Positions 1-12,026 of a stretch of DNA of 64,000 nucleotides are shown piece by piece. The first letter of the stretch is position 1. Each line of letters starts with the position of its first letter. The stretch covers positions 716,095 to 780,094 of the forward strand of contig SCFE01000051.1 in assembly GCA_004352715.1 (NCBI GenBank). Direction: 5' to 3'. Source of the DNA: Hofstenia miamia. Lineage: Eukaryota; Xenacoelomorpha; Acoela. The position numbers and the translations under genes are program-made. The notes below the pieces were generated by a model, which was not told the DNA's origin, made no database searches, and saw only the letters and a program-made list of their open reading frames with translations.

Positions 1-689
1 GGTACTCTCCTAACTCTTAATATGCTCGGATTCTCGAAAAAGAACTCTTGCCACTTCTTACAATTGATCAATATATCAGCAGGATGGTTCTCCAAGTCAT
101 ACCTCAAAAGAAATGAAAAATTGTCTCCACAATAATGGATTTGCTATCCTTGCTGACTGGCCTAGCCAATTTCCAGACCTTATATTATCGAAAATATGTA
201 AAATATCGAGTTGGGGACAGCATACTTTTCATACTGAAGAAGAGCTGTGGAGCACAATAAAAAAAAATTTTATGCCATTCCCAACAGCTTTATTGAAAGA
301 CCTTTTGCATTAATCCCTGATCATCTTGAAGCTTTTATTCGATCAAAGGGACACCCTACAAAATATTAGAAGAGAGAATTTTGTTGCTAAGTGCTTATAA
401 TGCATCAATTACTAATTTATGTATCTTATTTTAAAATTTACTTTTTTAGGATTTGCTCATTTGTTAAAATTTTTTCAGGTGACCGAATATATTTTCTCCA
501 ATACAAGTTTTTTAATATTGATTAAAAATAATAGCCAAATGATATTTTTCATATTTTATGGTATTGGACATACAAATTTTCGTTTCTTAATCAAAGTAAC
601 ACTTAGTCATAACTTTAGGCACACTATCCAATGAATGTTCTTTATTTATTCAAAATAGCAAAGTGGTCGAATACATATTTCCAGTACTG
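1..689 (+). pseudogene. Tc1/mariner-like transposon, 3' part with broken transposase
   Basis: This is the right-hand part of a Tc1-like DNA transposon that runs off the window edge. The sequence encodes a catalytic-core block of the DDE type (YQQDGSPSHTSK near 70-108). After a frame change comes a block resembling the Tc1 DWPxQSPDL motif (DWPSQFPDL at 159-185), and at 305-369 the transposase C-terminus (IPDHLEAFIRSKGHPTKY, then stop). The glutamate normally found after PDLNPIE is not present, so the enzyme is dead. The non-coding end runs to CAGTACTG at 682-689, followed by the TA target dinucleotide. The same end occurs at 28756-28763, which fixes the boundary. Frameshifts show it is an old copy. 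Confidence 0.85.
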
Positions 690-691
690 TA

Positions 692-1257
692 CTTTTGAGA
701 AATAAACAGCATAATGACATTATCTGCTGCATTTTGAGTTGATTGCAACATTTAATTGGTGTGCTACAGCGTATGAATGAACTATAATGATAATATTTCC
801 TATCAGAGACAAACAATTAAGAAAATGAATGAAATTATAAGAATTCGTTAATTATAAAGCGATTTTAATATTATTTTCAATGATGCTTTGCAATTGCATG
901 TTAATTCACATCATCAACAGGCTTAAATAGACGTTACAATTTTAAAATCTTTTATATTGGGTCTTTACACTGAAAAAATATTTTTGCAACTTGGAATATG
1001 CTGAAAATATGGATTTTAGATACATGTTTACGTACTCAGACACATTTACAATAAATTTGAATAGCTGACATAGGCTGAGCTATCATAGAATTAGATTCAA
1101 AGGTCAAACATAGTTTGCAAAAAGTTTGCAAATCATAATAAAGCAACAAAAGATTAATATTCTTTGCTTAAAATAGGTAGTTTTCAATTAACTAAAATAT
1201 TGCAATCACTGAAACGACTAAACGCCAGATCATGAAGTATGTGAGTGATTTTAGAAA
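692..1257. other. AT-rich spacer, no gene seen
   Basis: No open frame, repeat or RNA gene stands out here. It ends at an N gap. Confidence 0.6.
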
Positions 1258-2257
1258 NNNNNNNNNNNNNNNNNNNNNNNNNNNNNNNNNNNNNNNNNNN
1301 NNNNNNNNNNNNNNNNNNNNNNNNNNNNNNNNNNNNNNNNNNNNNNNNNNNNNNNNNNNNNNNNNNNNNNNNNNNNNNNNNNNNNNNNNNNNNNNNNNNN
1401 NNNNNNNNNNNNNNNNNNNNNNNNNNNNNNNNNNNNNNNNNNNNNNNNNNNNNNNNNNNNNNNNNNNNNNNNNNNNNNNNNNNNNNNNNNNNNNNNNNNN
1501 NNNNNNNNNNNNNNNNNNNNNNNNNNNNNNNNNNNNNNNNNNNNNNNNNNNNNNNNNNNNNNNNNNNNNNNNNNNNNNNNNNNNNNNNNNNNNNNNNNNN
1601 NNNNNNNNNNNNNNNNNNNNNNNNNNNNNNNNNNNNNNNNNNNNNNNNNNNNNNNNNNNNNNNNNNNNNNNNNNNNNNNNNNNNNNNNNNNNNNNNNNNN
1701 NNNNNNNNNNNNNNNNNNNNNNNNNNNNNNNNNNNNNNNNNNNNNNNNNNNNNNNNNNNNNNNNNNNNNNNNNNNNNNNNNNNNNNNNNNNNNNNNNNNN
1801 NNNNNNNNNNNNNNNNNNNNNNNNNNNNNNNNNNNNNNNNNNNNNNNNNNNNNNNNNNNNNNNNNNNNNNNNNNNNNNNNNNNNNNNNNNNNNNNNNNNN
1901 NNNNNNNNNNNNNNNNNNNNNNNNNNNNNNNNNNNNNNNNNNNNNNNNNNNNNNNNNNNNNNNNNNNNNNNNNNNNNNNNNNNNNNNNNNNNNNNNNNNN
2001 NNNNNNNNNNNNNNNNNNNNNNNNNNNNNNNNNNNNNNNNNNNNNNNNNNNNNNNNNNNNNNNNNNNNNNNNNNNNNNNNNNNNNNNNNNNNNNNNNNNN
2101 NNNNNNNNNNNNNNNNNNNNNNNNNNNNNNNNNNNNNNNNNNNNNNNNNNNNNNNNNNNNNNNNNNNNNNNNNNNNNNNNNNNNNNNNNNNNNNNNNNNN
2201 NNNNNNNNNNNNNNNNNNNNNNNNNNNNNNNNNNNNNNNNNNNNNNNNNNNNNNNNN
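1258..2257. other. Assembly gap, exactly 1000 N
   Basis: The run is 1000 Ns, the same as the gap at 6723-7722. The round length suggests a fixed-size placeholder, so the true distance is unknown. Confidence 0.95.
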
Positions 2258-2639
2258 TGCAGGACAGGGGACAGGCAGCGTTAAATCTAAAAATGCAAAA
2301 CACTGTATCTTGTGACAGTTAAATATCCCAGCGTCATACTGCTAGATGCTATACTAGAGATATATAGTTGGCAAGAATTAAACATCATAAATTTGAAGAG
2401 ATCTTTCGACTTACCAAATCTTCTGATGATAAGTTGAACTATATAAAATCCAAAAGCGAAGTTGATATTATAGTGAAGAATTTGAAAGCTGCCTATTATT
2501 GTGCTACGTTTTCCAGTCGTTAAACAAACCAAGACAGTTTTATCACATGATTGATGGACTACTTGGGAAAGGAAATGAAATGTGTTAGCATTTCCATGAC
2601 ATAACAACATAACAAGCTTGATCTAGTCAATGAACTTAA

Positions 2640-3330
2640 TTGTTATTTCTTGATAAGATTAATGTTAGACGTAATAATATTATTTGTGCTGATCAGAAGG
2701 TTATTGATCCTCCATTTACGGGAACTCTTTTGTCATGTATTATTGATCAAATTCCTTCAACATTCATTAAAATGAATATTTTATTTCTTGCTCCAATTTT
2801 GCTTAGTATTTTAAATGCTTCACTTGCTGCAGGTGAAATGCCACTGGAAAATAGTCGATAGTGACACCTTTATTGAAGAAAGCTAATCTTGATTCTGAAA
2901 ATTGGAGATCTTATTTCGATAATAACCATTTTGTCACAATTGCTTCTATCGATTTGTCCAAAGCATTTGATTCCATTGATCATTATATTCTTCTTAAAAA
3001 ATTACATAGGCTCCCTATAAAACATCGGATATGGTATAAAACTGCGATGATGGTTTTTAAGCGTCTCCATGAAATGGCTCGAGAATATCTAATTGAACTA
3101 ATCACCCCTAATGATATATCATCGGATATGTCTCTGCGCTTTTCATTGAATTTGTTCTATCAACTGGTTGCTTTAAGTTCTCAAATCTCTAGTTACTTTA
3201 CCTCATTTCGCTCTTCTGCTCCGTCAGTTTAGAATAGATTACCTTATGACATTCGTACATTCTCCACTCTCGCTGCAATTAAGGCCAAGTTAAAGACACA
3301 TTTGTTTAATAGTGTCTCTTTTTGATTTCG
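2640..3330 (+). pseudogene. L2/CR1-type LINE fragment, internally deleted reverse transcriptase
   Basis: This is a remnant of a non-LTR retrotransposon reverse transcriptase. Around 2783-2850 the sequence reads FLAPILLSILNASLAAGEMP, which matches the fingers region of the LINE RT. It continues, after a stop, as VTPLLKKANLDSENWRSY. At 2940-2999 comes the palm motif ASIDLSKAFDSIDHYILLKK, carrying the first catalytic aspartate. It then jumps directly to the C-terminal block LPIKHRIWYKTAMMVFKRLH near 3010, where the L2/CR1 family has LHWLPVxxRI. The YADD motif and the thumb are missing, so an internal deletion removed the enzyme core. A stop and frame changes follow, down to KAKLKTHLF at about 3280-3308. 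Confidence 0.8.
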
Positions 3331-4248
3331 ATCTTGATGGGCTTACGGATATATATATAATGTGCAAATAGCAATTATGCACAGGTGATAAATGGTAATC
3401 ACAGATTAAGTAATCTTAGCTGTGGTTTTAAATCGAATATACCATTCCAACAGGATAAGAAGCCTTCAAAGACCTTTGTGGTCAAGGTCCTAGCACATGT
3501 GACAAATCAAAATGAAATAATCATGTGCCATGATGTCTCTTAATCGTTGGTTGCAATTTTCTAAAACATAGTGTGGCCCTATTCAAGTAAGAAACAGGGT
3601 GACTCAATATGTTGCTTGAAATTCAACATGGAAGATTCTACAAAGAATTTGATGCAAGAACACTACAACTATGAAGAATGATTCTAGGAATATAAATGTA
3701 TATTGGATAACAAAGTAACAAAACAGAGATTTAACTGGTCAAGAAAGAGTTTTGGCAAGACGAAAAGGAGATTATAAGAGTAATGCAGTAGGAGGTTCTA
3801 GAGAAATTTAACAACTGGAAGGAATCAGTAGGACATGAAATAAGTAAGCATCAGGTTTAATTAAGAATTTCACAGACATTCATGAGATACTAGCAGCATT
3901 TTCGAAGTGATTTGGGAATGGGGTACAGAGTGGATTGCAATGGTAAGGACATTTCTAATATAGAATGATCCAAATATAAGCAAACAACTTTAAACAAGAC
4001 TTCGAAAATGGCTAACTAAAATGATCTTAGGTTTACGGTATATATGTATATTATTTAGAGAAGAATAAAAATAATGTTAGAAAATAGCAGTAGAACAAAG
4101 GCAATGGCATGAATATATTTCATTCAGACATGTGATAGATGATGGTGAGACTGCTAAAGGCAAAGGGGTTTTATAGAACTAGGTCAGATTGCTAGAATAT
4201 AGTAGACTGAGATAGGTTAACATAAATATGTCAAGAAAAAAAAATATA

Positions 4249-4279
<31 letters not shown>

Positions 4280-4856
4280 TAACAATTATATGTTATATCT
4301 CTATGCTCCAGAACATGTATGCAAACGTTAGACGTGTGATATACCTATGACAAATAATTTTTCCAACCTTATTTTCAACTTATGTTTTTCGACAGATACT
4401 GTCAAGGCATGTAATTGAGCTTGATTACAAAGTTGAAAAGATTCTAACATCGATTATAGCATAACATTATATTGATTTCAAAAACTTTAATACGAATTAT
4501 CTTATTTTTGAGAAGATTTTTAGAGCTTACAAAAATATACTTAGCCCTAATGTACTCAAGAAATTGAGAAAAGAGTACTTTACTTTTGATTATTATGTAA
4601 ATTAGTTCTTAAATATATCCCGATACCTCAAATTTATCTGAATTAGCATTTGGTTTTTCTTAATTTTTTAATGAAAAATCCGACGAATCCATTGTAATAT
4701 TCAATCTACTCATTGTAATTTCGACATTGATAAGGAAATATCAAAGGTTTTTATTCAAAGCAGTGATTTGTTCTTAAAATTTGCTTCTATAACAATTCCT
4801 GAATTTCGAAAATGGCTAGATTCAATTAATCAATATCTAAACTTGTTTTAATTACA
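3331..4856. other. AT-rich spacer with a short TA tract
   Basis: I see no gene. A (TA)n microsatellite lies at about 4242-4280. The rest is AT-rich unique-looking sequence with stops in all frames. Confidence 0.55.
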
Positions 4857-5683
4857 GATGAATGCATCAAGAACAGAATTTATGCTTATTCGACCTGCAA
4901 AATTAAAAAAAAACTATTACTAAAAAATATTTATCAATTCAAACGTTCAAAAAGCACACAGTCTAATCATTAAAAATCTTGGATGTCTAATGGACGAATC
5001 CCTCAAATTAAAAACACACATTAAATCTATATGCAATTGTTGTATGTATCATTTAATTAATATCAAATTAATGCGTAGATTTTTTTCATTAGAAAACACT
5101 AAGATAATTGTTCAATCTATGATTTCTTGTAGGTTAGATTTTAATAACCGTATTATTTATGGTCTACCCGATTATCAAATACGAAGACTTCAATTAATCC
5201 AATATGACTGTGCTCATATAATGTTCTGTTGAAGGAGCAAAGATTATATTAAGCGTACTTTAATATCTCTACATTGGTTACCGATTAATTTTCGTGCTAC
5301 TTATAAAATTGCATTTATGGTTTTTAAGAGTATACACAACTTGGCTGCTCCTAGATATATTCGTAATCGTCTTTCTTTTGTTCATCATGAATGTCACAAC
5401 CACAGATCTAATGGTTTATGTCTCTTAAGCATTCCAAGAATTTAAACTTCGCATGGTAAAAATCGTTTCCTTTTGCTGGTCCTACAATTTTCAATTTATT
5501 ACCATGGAATCTTAGATCTTGCAATTATTAAGAATCTTTTAAAAATGGTCTAAAGTCACACTTGTTCAGTCCATTTATTACAGAAAATTGAGAAATTCAA
5601 ATGTATTTTAAATGTGCATTTTAATACATTTTGCAAAAGTGCACAAAATAAATATTCATATGTTATTATTATTATTATTATTC
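4857..5683 (+). pseudogene. L2/CR1-type LINE 3' end, broken RT C-terminus
   Basis: The frame at 4978-5232 reads LGCLMDESLKLKTHIKSIC and then RLDFNNRIIYGLPDYQIRRL. These match the region after the LINE catalytic site (LGVxLDSSLxFxxHI, then RLDYCNSLLYGLP). A stop is followed in the same frame by LHWLPINFRATYKIAFMVFK near 5270-5335, the conserved C-terminal block of L2/CR1 elements. The coding trace fades by about 5560. The element appears to end in a TTA trinucleotide run at 5663-5683. It is 5'-truncated and carries several stops. Confidence 0.8.
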
Positions 5684-5882
5684 TTGCATCTCACAGCTTC
5701 ATGCTGGTATCCCTCTCAGCTCGGGGAAGTCACCAGTTCCCAGGGAGTCTGAAAGCTTTCCTCAGGACTCTAGCTGTTCCTAACAATGCTGCCTTCTGTG
5801 CTACTGCGCCTCCCCACTTTGGTACTCCCAACTCCTCCAAGTATCTCTTGTGCTTCTTACTCACTGCTCCTAGTGCTCCTAC
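5684..5882 (-). pseudogene. Retroelement polyprotein C-terminal fragment
   Basis: Read on the minus strand, 5730-5882 gives an open frame beginning VGALGAVSKKHKRYLEELG, then AQKAALLGTARVLRKAF and RLPGNW before a stop. From memory this resembles the conserved C-terminus of RT polyproteins in many marine invertebrates (VIGALGxxxKxLxxxL, then LQKxALLGTARILRKVL). On this strand the frame is followed by a short untranslated stretch and an AAT run at 5663-5683. That run could be the shared 3' tail of this element and the plus-strand LINE that ends there. The upstream part lies in the gap at 5883-6226. GC content is clearly higher than the surroundings, which fits a younger insertion. Confidence 0.6.
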
Positions 5883-6226
5883 NNNNNNNNNNNNNNNNNN
5901 NNNNNNNNNNNNNNNNNNNNNNNNNNNNNNNNNNNNNNNNNNNNNNNNNNNNNNNNNNNNNNNNNNNNNNNNNNNNNNNNNNNNNNNNNNNNNNNNNNNN
6001 NNNNNNNNNNNNNNNNNNNNNNNNNNNNNNNNNNNNNNNNNNNNNNNNNNNNNNNNNNNNNNNNNNNNNNNNNNNNNNNNNNNNNNNNNNNNNNNNNNNN
6101 NNNNNNNNNNNNNNNNNNNNNNNNNNNNNNNNNNNNNNNNNNNNNNNNNNNNNNNNNNNNNNNNNNNNNNNNNNNNNNNNNNNNNNNNNNNNNNNNNNNN
6201 NNNNNNNNNNNNNNNNNNNNNNNNNN
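5883..6226. other. Assembly gap, 344 N
   Basis: N run next to a retroelement fragment; it probably hides the rest of that element. Confidence 0.95.
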
Positions 6227-8290
6227 ATATTTTAGGTTTCGTCCATACATTATAGTCATAACGGCCATTATGTAAAATATGGTGAATGATAGTGAAATTT
6301 ACCTAAGATACATGTGGTAATAGCAACTTAAAAAAGTCATTTTTAAAATTTGACAACATTTTATAAATTCTAAGCTACAATTAACACGCGATACAAGCAT
6401 TAATAATTTTGTGTAACGACTCTGAAACGTTCAGAAAACATTTTTTAAAATATATCAATTATTGAAAGCATTAAAATGGGAAACAATTTAATCGTTAGTA
6501 TTTGCTTGCAATGACTATTACAATTATTTTAGAAGCGGTTATTTTATCAAAATAGTGTTTTTTTGTTCAAAATGATTTTTAAAGTACATATTTGCCCATT
6601 CAATCATTATAAATATAAGATATATGACATGAAAGTTAACAGTTTTCTTGCTTTATATATAACAATAATTTTTTGGATTTCCATTATGGCCATATTTTTA
6701 AGTTTGCTATCTATAATGGCCANNNNNNNNNNNNNNNNNNNNNNNNNNNNNNNNNNNNNNNNNNNNNNNNNNNNNNNNNNNNNNNNNNNNNNNNNNNNNN
6801 NNNNNNNNNNNNNNNNNNNNNNNNNNNNNNNNNNNNNNNNNNNNNNNNNNNNNNNNNNNNNNNNNNNNNNNNNNNNNNNNNNNNNNNNNNNNNNNNNNNN
6901 NNNNNNNNNNNNNNNNNNNNNNNNNNNNNNNNNNNNNNNNNNNNNNNNNNNNNNNNNNNNNNNNNNNNNNNNNNNNNNNNNNNNNNNNNNNNNNNNNNNN
7001 NNNNNNNNNNNNNNNNNNNNNNNNNNNNNNNNNNNNNNNNNNNNNNNNNNNNNNNNNNNNNNNNNNNNNNNNNNNNNNNNNNNNNNNNNNNNNNNNNNNN
7101 NNNNNNNNNNNNNNNNNNNNNNNNNNNNNNNNNNNNNNNNNNNNNNNNNNNNNNNNNNNNNNNNNNNNNNNNNNNNNNNNNNNNNNNNNNNNNNNNNNNN
7201 NNNNNNNNNNNNNNNNNNNNNNNNNNNNNNNNNNNNNNNNNNNNNNNNNNNNNNNNNNNNNNNNNNNNNNNNNNNNNNNNNNNNNNNNNNNNNNNNNNNN
7301 NNNNNNNNNNNNNNNNNNNNNNNNNNNNNNNNNNNNNNNNNNNNNNNNNNNNNNNNNNNNNNNNNNNNNNNNNNNNNNNNNNNNNNNNNNNNNNNNNNNN
7401 NNNNNNNNNNNNNNNNNNNNNNNNNNNNNNNNNNNNNNNNNNNNNNNNNNNNNNNNNNNNNNNNNNNNNNNNNNNNNNNNNNNNNNNNNNNNNNNNNNNN
7501 NNNNNNNNNNNNNNNNNNNNNNNNNNNNNNNNNNNNNNNNNNNNNNNNNNNNNNNNNNNNNNNNNNNNNNNNNNNNNNNNNNNNNNNNNNNNNNNNNNNN
7601 NNNNNNNNNNNNNNNNNNNNNNNNNNNNNNNNNNNNNNNNNNNNNNNNNNNNNNNNNNNNNNNNNNNNNNNNNNNNNNNNNNNNNNNNNNNNNNNNNNNN
7701 NNNNNNNNNNNNNNNNNNNNNNTATCTTAAAAACGAACGTAATCATTCAAAATACACTTGGTGAAGTATGAATCTAAGAAAACAGTATGCAAATAATATT
7801 CTATGTTTTGTATATTTTTGGTAAAAGTATTTGTGTGGATCATAGATTTGTAATGTACTAAGCAAAATAAATTGCTGTTAACTTTTGTAATTGTGTAAGG
7901 GAATATATCCATTTGCAATGCTCAATGATAGTTTTGCAACTTAGACGAAGTGTATTTGAGCTATGTTCAATAAGACTTACTTACAATGCAAATGCATGCA
8001 TATAGTTGAATATTTTCTTAATAAATTTGTAATAAAAGATCATTAAATAGCAGCATAAAATGTCTTCCTTTTAATTGTGATGAATAAATTGATTTTTTCT
8101 AAATACGTAAGACAATAAATGCTAAAAATAAAATTGAATTAAAATTTCATATTTAAATAATGATAAATGAACACTGACGTTTGAAGTCAATTAAAAGTTG
8201 AGGGTGAGCCTTCAATTTCCGATTTAAGTTCAGGTGCGCAATTAAATGCGAAGAATTAAAAGAGTAATTCAATTTAAAGATTAGTTTACA
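6227..8290. other. AT-rich spacer with a 1000-N gap
   Basis: The flanks of the gap at 6723-7722 (exactly 1000 Ns) show no gene. The apparent long frames here exist only because Ns contain no stops. Confidence 0.6.
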
Positions 8291-8428
8291 ATGAAACTGC
8301 TTTGTTTCTTTTTATACCTGCTACAAATTTTTATGTTTTTCTATCAATTCAATGCAATGGCCTTCTTCAGAAACGCTGAACATGTAGAATATCTACTACC
8401 GTACGAAGACCCATCAAATAAAGCAATT
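8291..8428 (+). CDS. Signal-peptide first exon of a small secreted or membrane protein
   Basis: An ATG at 8291 opens 46 codons that end exactly at a consensus donor (GTAAGT at 8429). The first ~24 residues (MKLLCFFLYLLQIFMFFYQF) form a typical signal peptide with a possible cleavage after NAMA. The mature part begins FFRNAEHVEYLLPYEDPSNK. The nearest good acceptor is at 8791-8794 (a T-rich tract ending TTGCAG). It is phase 0 and would add only NQWLSC and a stop at 8795-8815, giving a 52-residue secreted peptide. Another phase-0 candidate last exon is at 12996. I recognise no family. A related copy of the signal-peptide sequence follows at 8866 and a more distant one near 15434, so the exon has been duplicated locally. 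The donor and signal peptide are seen; the gene structure is inferred. Confidence 0.45.
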
Positions 8429-8509
8429 GTAAGTTAAGTTTTTCTTATTGTCAAGAATTAGTTTAATATTTTTTCGTATAGAAAATTAAAAAAACATTTT
8501 TACTTTTGA

Positions 8510-8551
<42 letters not shown>

Positions 8552-8794
8552 TCAAGTTGTATTTGAATAAAGAATCTTAGCGACCTATGACATGGTTGGA
8601 TTTTTTAATTTATTGGTTTTACTACGAAAGCTATGGAACAATAAAATTGTGGAATTAGGAAACATGCATCCAATATTGAAAACCTGCACAAACATTCACT
8701 GAAATATTGATTATATAATTATATATTTTGTTTATTCATTTAGTATTATTTTAATTTGCTTAAATTTTAATTACTTGTAATTTCTTGATTGCAG
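8429..8794 (+). other. Possible intron with (TA)n tract
   Basis: It is bounded by GTAAGT and by a pyrimidine-rich TTGCAG acceptor, and contains a TA microsatellite at about 8517-8549. The intron call depends on the two-exon model of the secreted protein. Confidence 0.35.
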
Positions 8795-8865
8795 AATCAA
8801 TGGTTAAGCTGTTAACATTATTATTCAATATTTTAGCATTCAGCAACGTTTTTGATTAGTTTTTC

Positions 8866-8967
8866 ATGAAGCTGCTTGCATTGTTTTTATTCCCGTTACA
8901 CATTTTTACGTTTTTTCTATCATTTATGCTGTCCATTTTTGTAATGTTAGTTAGCTACAATTACTAG
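8866..8967 (+). pseudogene. Duplicate of the signal-peptide exon
   Basis: An ORF of 33 codons starts MKLLALFLFPLHIFTFFLSF, closely parallel to the exon at 8291 (MKLLCFFLYLLQIFMFFYQF). It ends in a stop without a matching donor. The nucleotides from about 8885 through 8990 also match 15460-15570, including a shared stretch around the stop. It is a duplicated and probably dead exon, though a tiny hydrophobic peptide cannot be excluded. Confidence 0.45.
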
Positions 8968-9104
8968 ATAAATCGATGAAACTAAAATTTCCCACCATGT
9001 TTAGCTGTTCTTATTGTTGTGTTTTTGTGTAAGTGGTGAAATACATTTCTTAATTTTGGAATCACTAAAATTATTATTATAATTTCTCTCAAAAAATTTA
9101 AATA

Positions 9105-9105
9105 C

Positions 9106-9153
<48 letters not shown>

Positions 9154-9399
9154 CATGTATGGGAAAATATTTTCGAAAAGTAATACTAACTTTATTAAAG
9201 TTAATAAAAAAAATAAATAAATAATAAATATATATGCATATATATATGTATACAAATATATATATATATAAATAAATAAATTATATGTATATATATATAT
9301 ATACATGTATATATATATATATAGATATAGATATCCAAGCTCAAAATTTATATCAAAATAATGAAATTAGTAAGAATATTCAAAATCTAGTTTCCCATA

Positions 9400-9430
<31 letters not shown>

Positions 9431-9561
9431 NNNNNNNNNNNNNNNNNNNNNNNNNNNNNNNNNNNNNNNNNNNNNNNNNNNNNNNNNNNNNNNNNNNNNN
9501 NNNNNNNNNNNNNNNNNNNNNNNNNNNNNNNNNNNNNNNNNNNNNNNNNNNNNNNNNNNNN

Positions 9562-9592
<31 letters not shown>
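9105..9592. repeat. Cluster of (TA)n microsatellites with a 131-N gap
   Basis: TA tracts lie at about 9108-9147, 9236-9320 and 9402-9591. The last is broken by an N gap at 9431-9561 with TA repeats on both sides, so the gap is itself an unresolved TA tract. Frames reading YIYIYI here are translation of this repeat. Confidence 0.9.
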
Positions 9593-9593
<1 letters not shown>

Positions 9594-10913
9594 GCATGTG
9601 AAATTATATTTTGAAATTTGATACTAACCTTTATTAAAGTTTGATATAAATTTTTGCTGAGATATATAAATATCAAAGATTCCATAGAAGACGAGCATGA
9701 ATTTCTCCTCAAATGATTAATGCAATGTCATTGTGAAAAACAGACACAAACCCCCAGGATCTATTTTTTAGAAAGCCAACTAAATAAATTTAGCGTTCAT
9801 TTATTTTAGTTAATATTTAGTTCAACTCTATACACCACTTATTAGGTTAATATTTAAATAGAAAAAACTTATTAACATATTTAGGACGAAGCTGTGAAGT
9901 TGAAAAAAGGTTTGAAATTTTTAATTTTAATTTTATTTTTTCATTATTTTTAAATGTAGTAAAGTTTACATGTAACATTGTAAAAAAAATCTGTACATAT
10001 TTTGGTGATTAGAAAACTTCAAAATCTGCTATTGTAATTCAAAAGGCAGATGAAAACCATTTGGACAAAGAAAAAATTCTAATTTAATCACGCAGTCAGT
10101 GTAAATACGCTCATTTATGGTGATGTGGAAATTTTGAAATAAATTGTGCAATTTTTGCAGGTCTTTTGTTTACACTATGAGAAGCTCTTGTGTGAAGAAG
10201 AGGGCTAGAGATTTTTGCTATTCCTGCATCTAATTTACAACTATTTTCTTTTGAACCTGAGGACCATAACGTCTTTAATGTTAAATAAGTTACAATACGA
10301 AACACATGTCCATAAACATAAATGGTTCTTTCTATTAAAAAAATCAATTTTTACTATAATACAAAATATATGAAATGAAGTGGGGCAACCCTGAGGGTGG
10401 TCGGCTTCGAGTTGCTTTAAATAAGGCCAAAATTGAAAATTTTGTCATCATAGACAAAATTTGGCAGAAAAAATTATACTATATTTAAAACTAGAAGGAG
10501 AGGTTATCTAATTGATATTTCTTAATATAACTAGGAATAATGCATGCGGTTTAATGTTTCTGAACACAGATTAAAATGTTTTGGTTTCACAGATGTTTTA
10601 AAAATCTAAGAAAAGTCCTGCAATGATGGGGTCCGGTGGAAATCCATTTAGGTCGAGTTGCCCTAAGTAGTTCCGAAACGTAACGGCCTAATATTAGTCC
10701 ACGCGTTAGCACAAATTCAGTGCTCTTATTGAAGTGGGCCCGGTTGTGCTAGCAAGACCAATGAATTATATGATATCTAGTAAAGTAGGACATACATCTT
10801 GCTTTCATAAAATGTATCATAAGTTGGACCACAACGTAGCAATTGGACAAGTTGGGTTGGACTTGTGTAATATTTCAAGAGAGAAAAGCTCTTCAAACAC
10901 AGACTGGTTTACA
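9593..10913. other. Spacer with one weak minus-strand exon candidate
   Basis: On the minus strand, 10111-10280 holds an open stretch ending KRPAKIAQFISKFPHHHK and a stop. Its composition looks somewhat coding and possible AG acceptors lie upstream, but I have no family match. A short GC-rich inverted similarity at about 10380-10410 and 10640-10670 (GGGCAAC ends) may be a degenerate MITE. Nothing else is supported. Confidence 0.3.
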
Positions 10914-12026
10914 CAGAGGTGTGCATTAAGGGTAAGCAAGGTAAGCGCCGCTTGCCCATTGAAATTTATTTGAACAAATGAAAAAAAATATTTATGCTTA
11001 CACAACATATTTAAAAGTTTCCAATTCTTTTAAATTTCCTTTTTTTCTTAAATTCTAAACATTAAACTAATTACTGTTCATTTTCGTCATTTTAATAATG
11101 TAAAATACTGTATTTTGAGTAGGTCTTTGCTTGTTGAACAATTGAACTATATGAGTTTTGTAATAATTGATTTAATATTATGAACAGCAATAATAATCAA
11201 TATCCTATTACTTAAATTTGCGTCGTAATAATTGCTCGACAGTATCTTAATTGGGATAATTGGTATTGATAAAAATCAATGTTCTCAATTACAACTGAAA
11301 ACAGTCCGCGCAACTGTCAGCTGCTTCCTTTATCACACTTTGTTAACGTAATTGACAAAATCTCCAACCAATCAAAATTCGAAAATACTACGAGAGGACC
11401 GCGGAAATCTTACCGCGGGATTGTTCAATGATTTATATTGTCGAGGTGACAATTGTGATTGAAATTTTAAACTAGAACTGCAATTTAGCCTCCAAATCAC
11501 TTATAATTGATGACAATCAAAGTTTAACTTTAAAAATTAGATTTTTTACTTAACAATCACAAGAAAATTTCACTTAATTTACAAAAATGGATGTATAGAA
11601 ATAACATTAAAATAGAAATAAATATAAATAAATATTGAAGTAAATAGTCAATTTAGTAAATTCAGATGTAAATTTTTGTATTTGGCTAACCTATATTGAT
11701 CAGTTTCAAAACCTTTAAACTGACCATCTGTAATAAACTGTAATACACTGATTCAATTCATCATTTTGTCAAGATTTTTCTTATAAATTTTTCACACTAC
11801 TAATATGAACTTCAAGATAATGAAGCGACATAACGTCAATTGAATTGTGAGCATTGCTAATTATTTCTGGAAATAAAATGTATTTATATTACTTGGTAAA
11901 TTTTTTAGATAATGATGTATATCCTTGAAATTAAAGTTATATGCAACATATGCAATACAAACATATAAATTTTATAATTATATCATATTCCGCTTCCCCC
12001 ATTAATATGTGCACTGCACGCCACTG
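10914..12026. mobile_element. Non-autonomous hAT transposon with exact 8-bp target duplication
   Basis: The element is flanked by an exact 8-bp direct repeat, GGTTTACA, at 10906-10913 and 12027-12034. Its ends are inverted and related: left CAGAGGTGTGCATTAAGGG, right (reverse complement) CAGTGGCGTGCAGTGCACAT. An 8-bp target duplication and CAGxGGxGTGCA ends are hallmarks of the hAT superfamily. The 1113-bp interior is AT-rich and has no transposase frame, so it depends on another source for movement. Its right two-thirds is repeated at 16194-16838 as part of a larger duplication. Confidence 0.85.

Noticed and set aside
419-634. 71-codon plus frame
   Set aside because: It lies in the 3' untranslated part of the Tc1 remnant.
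1232-2315. Long open frames across the N gaps (also 5614-6268 and 6563-7771)
   Set aside because: They are open only because N cannot form a stop; the real flanks carry no coding signal.
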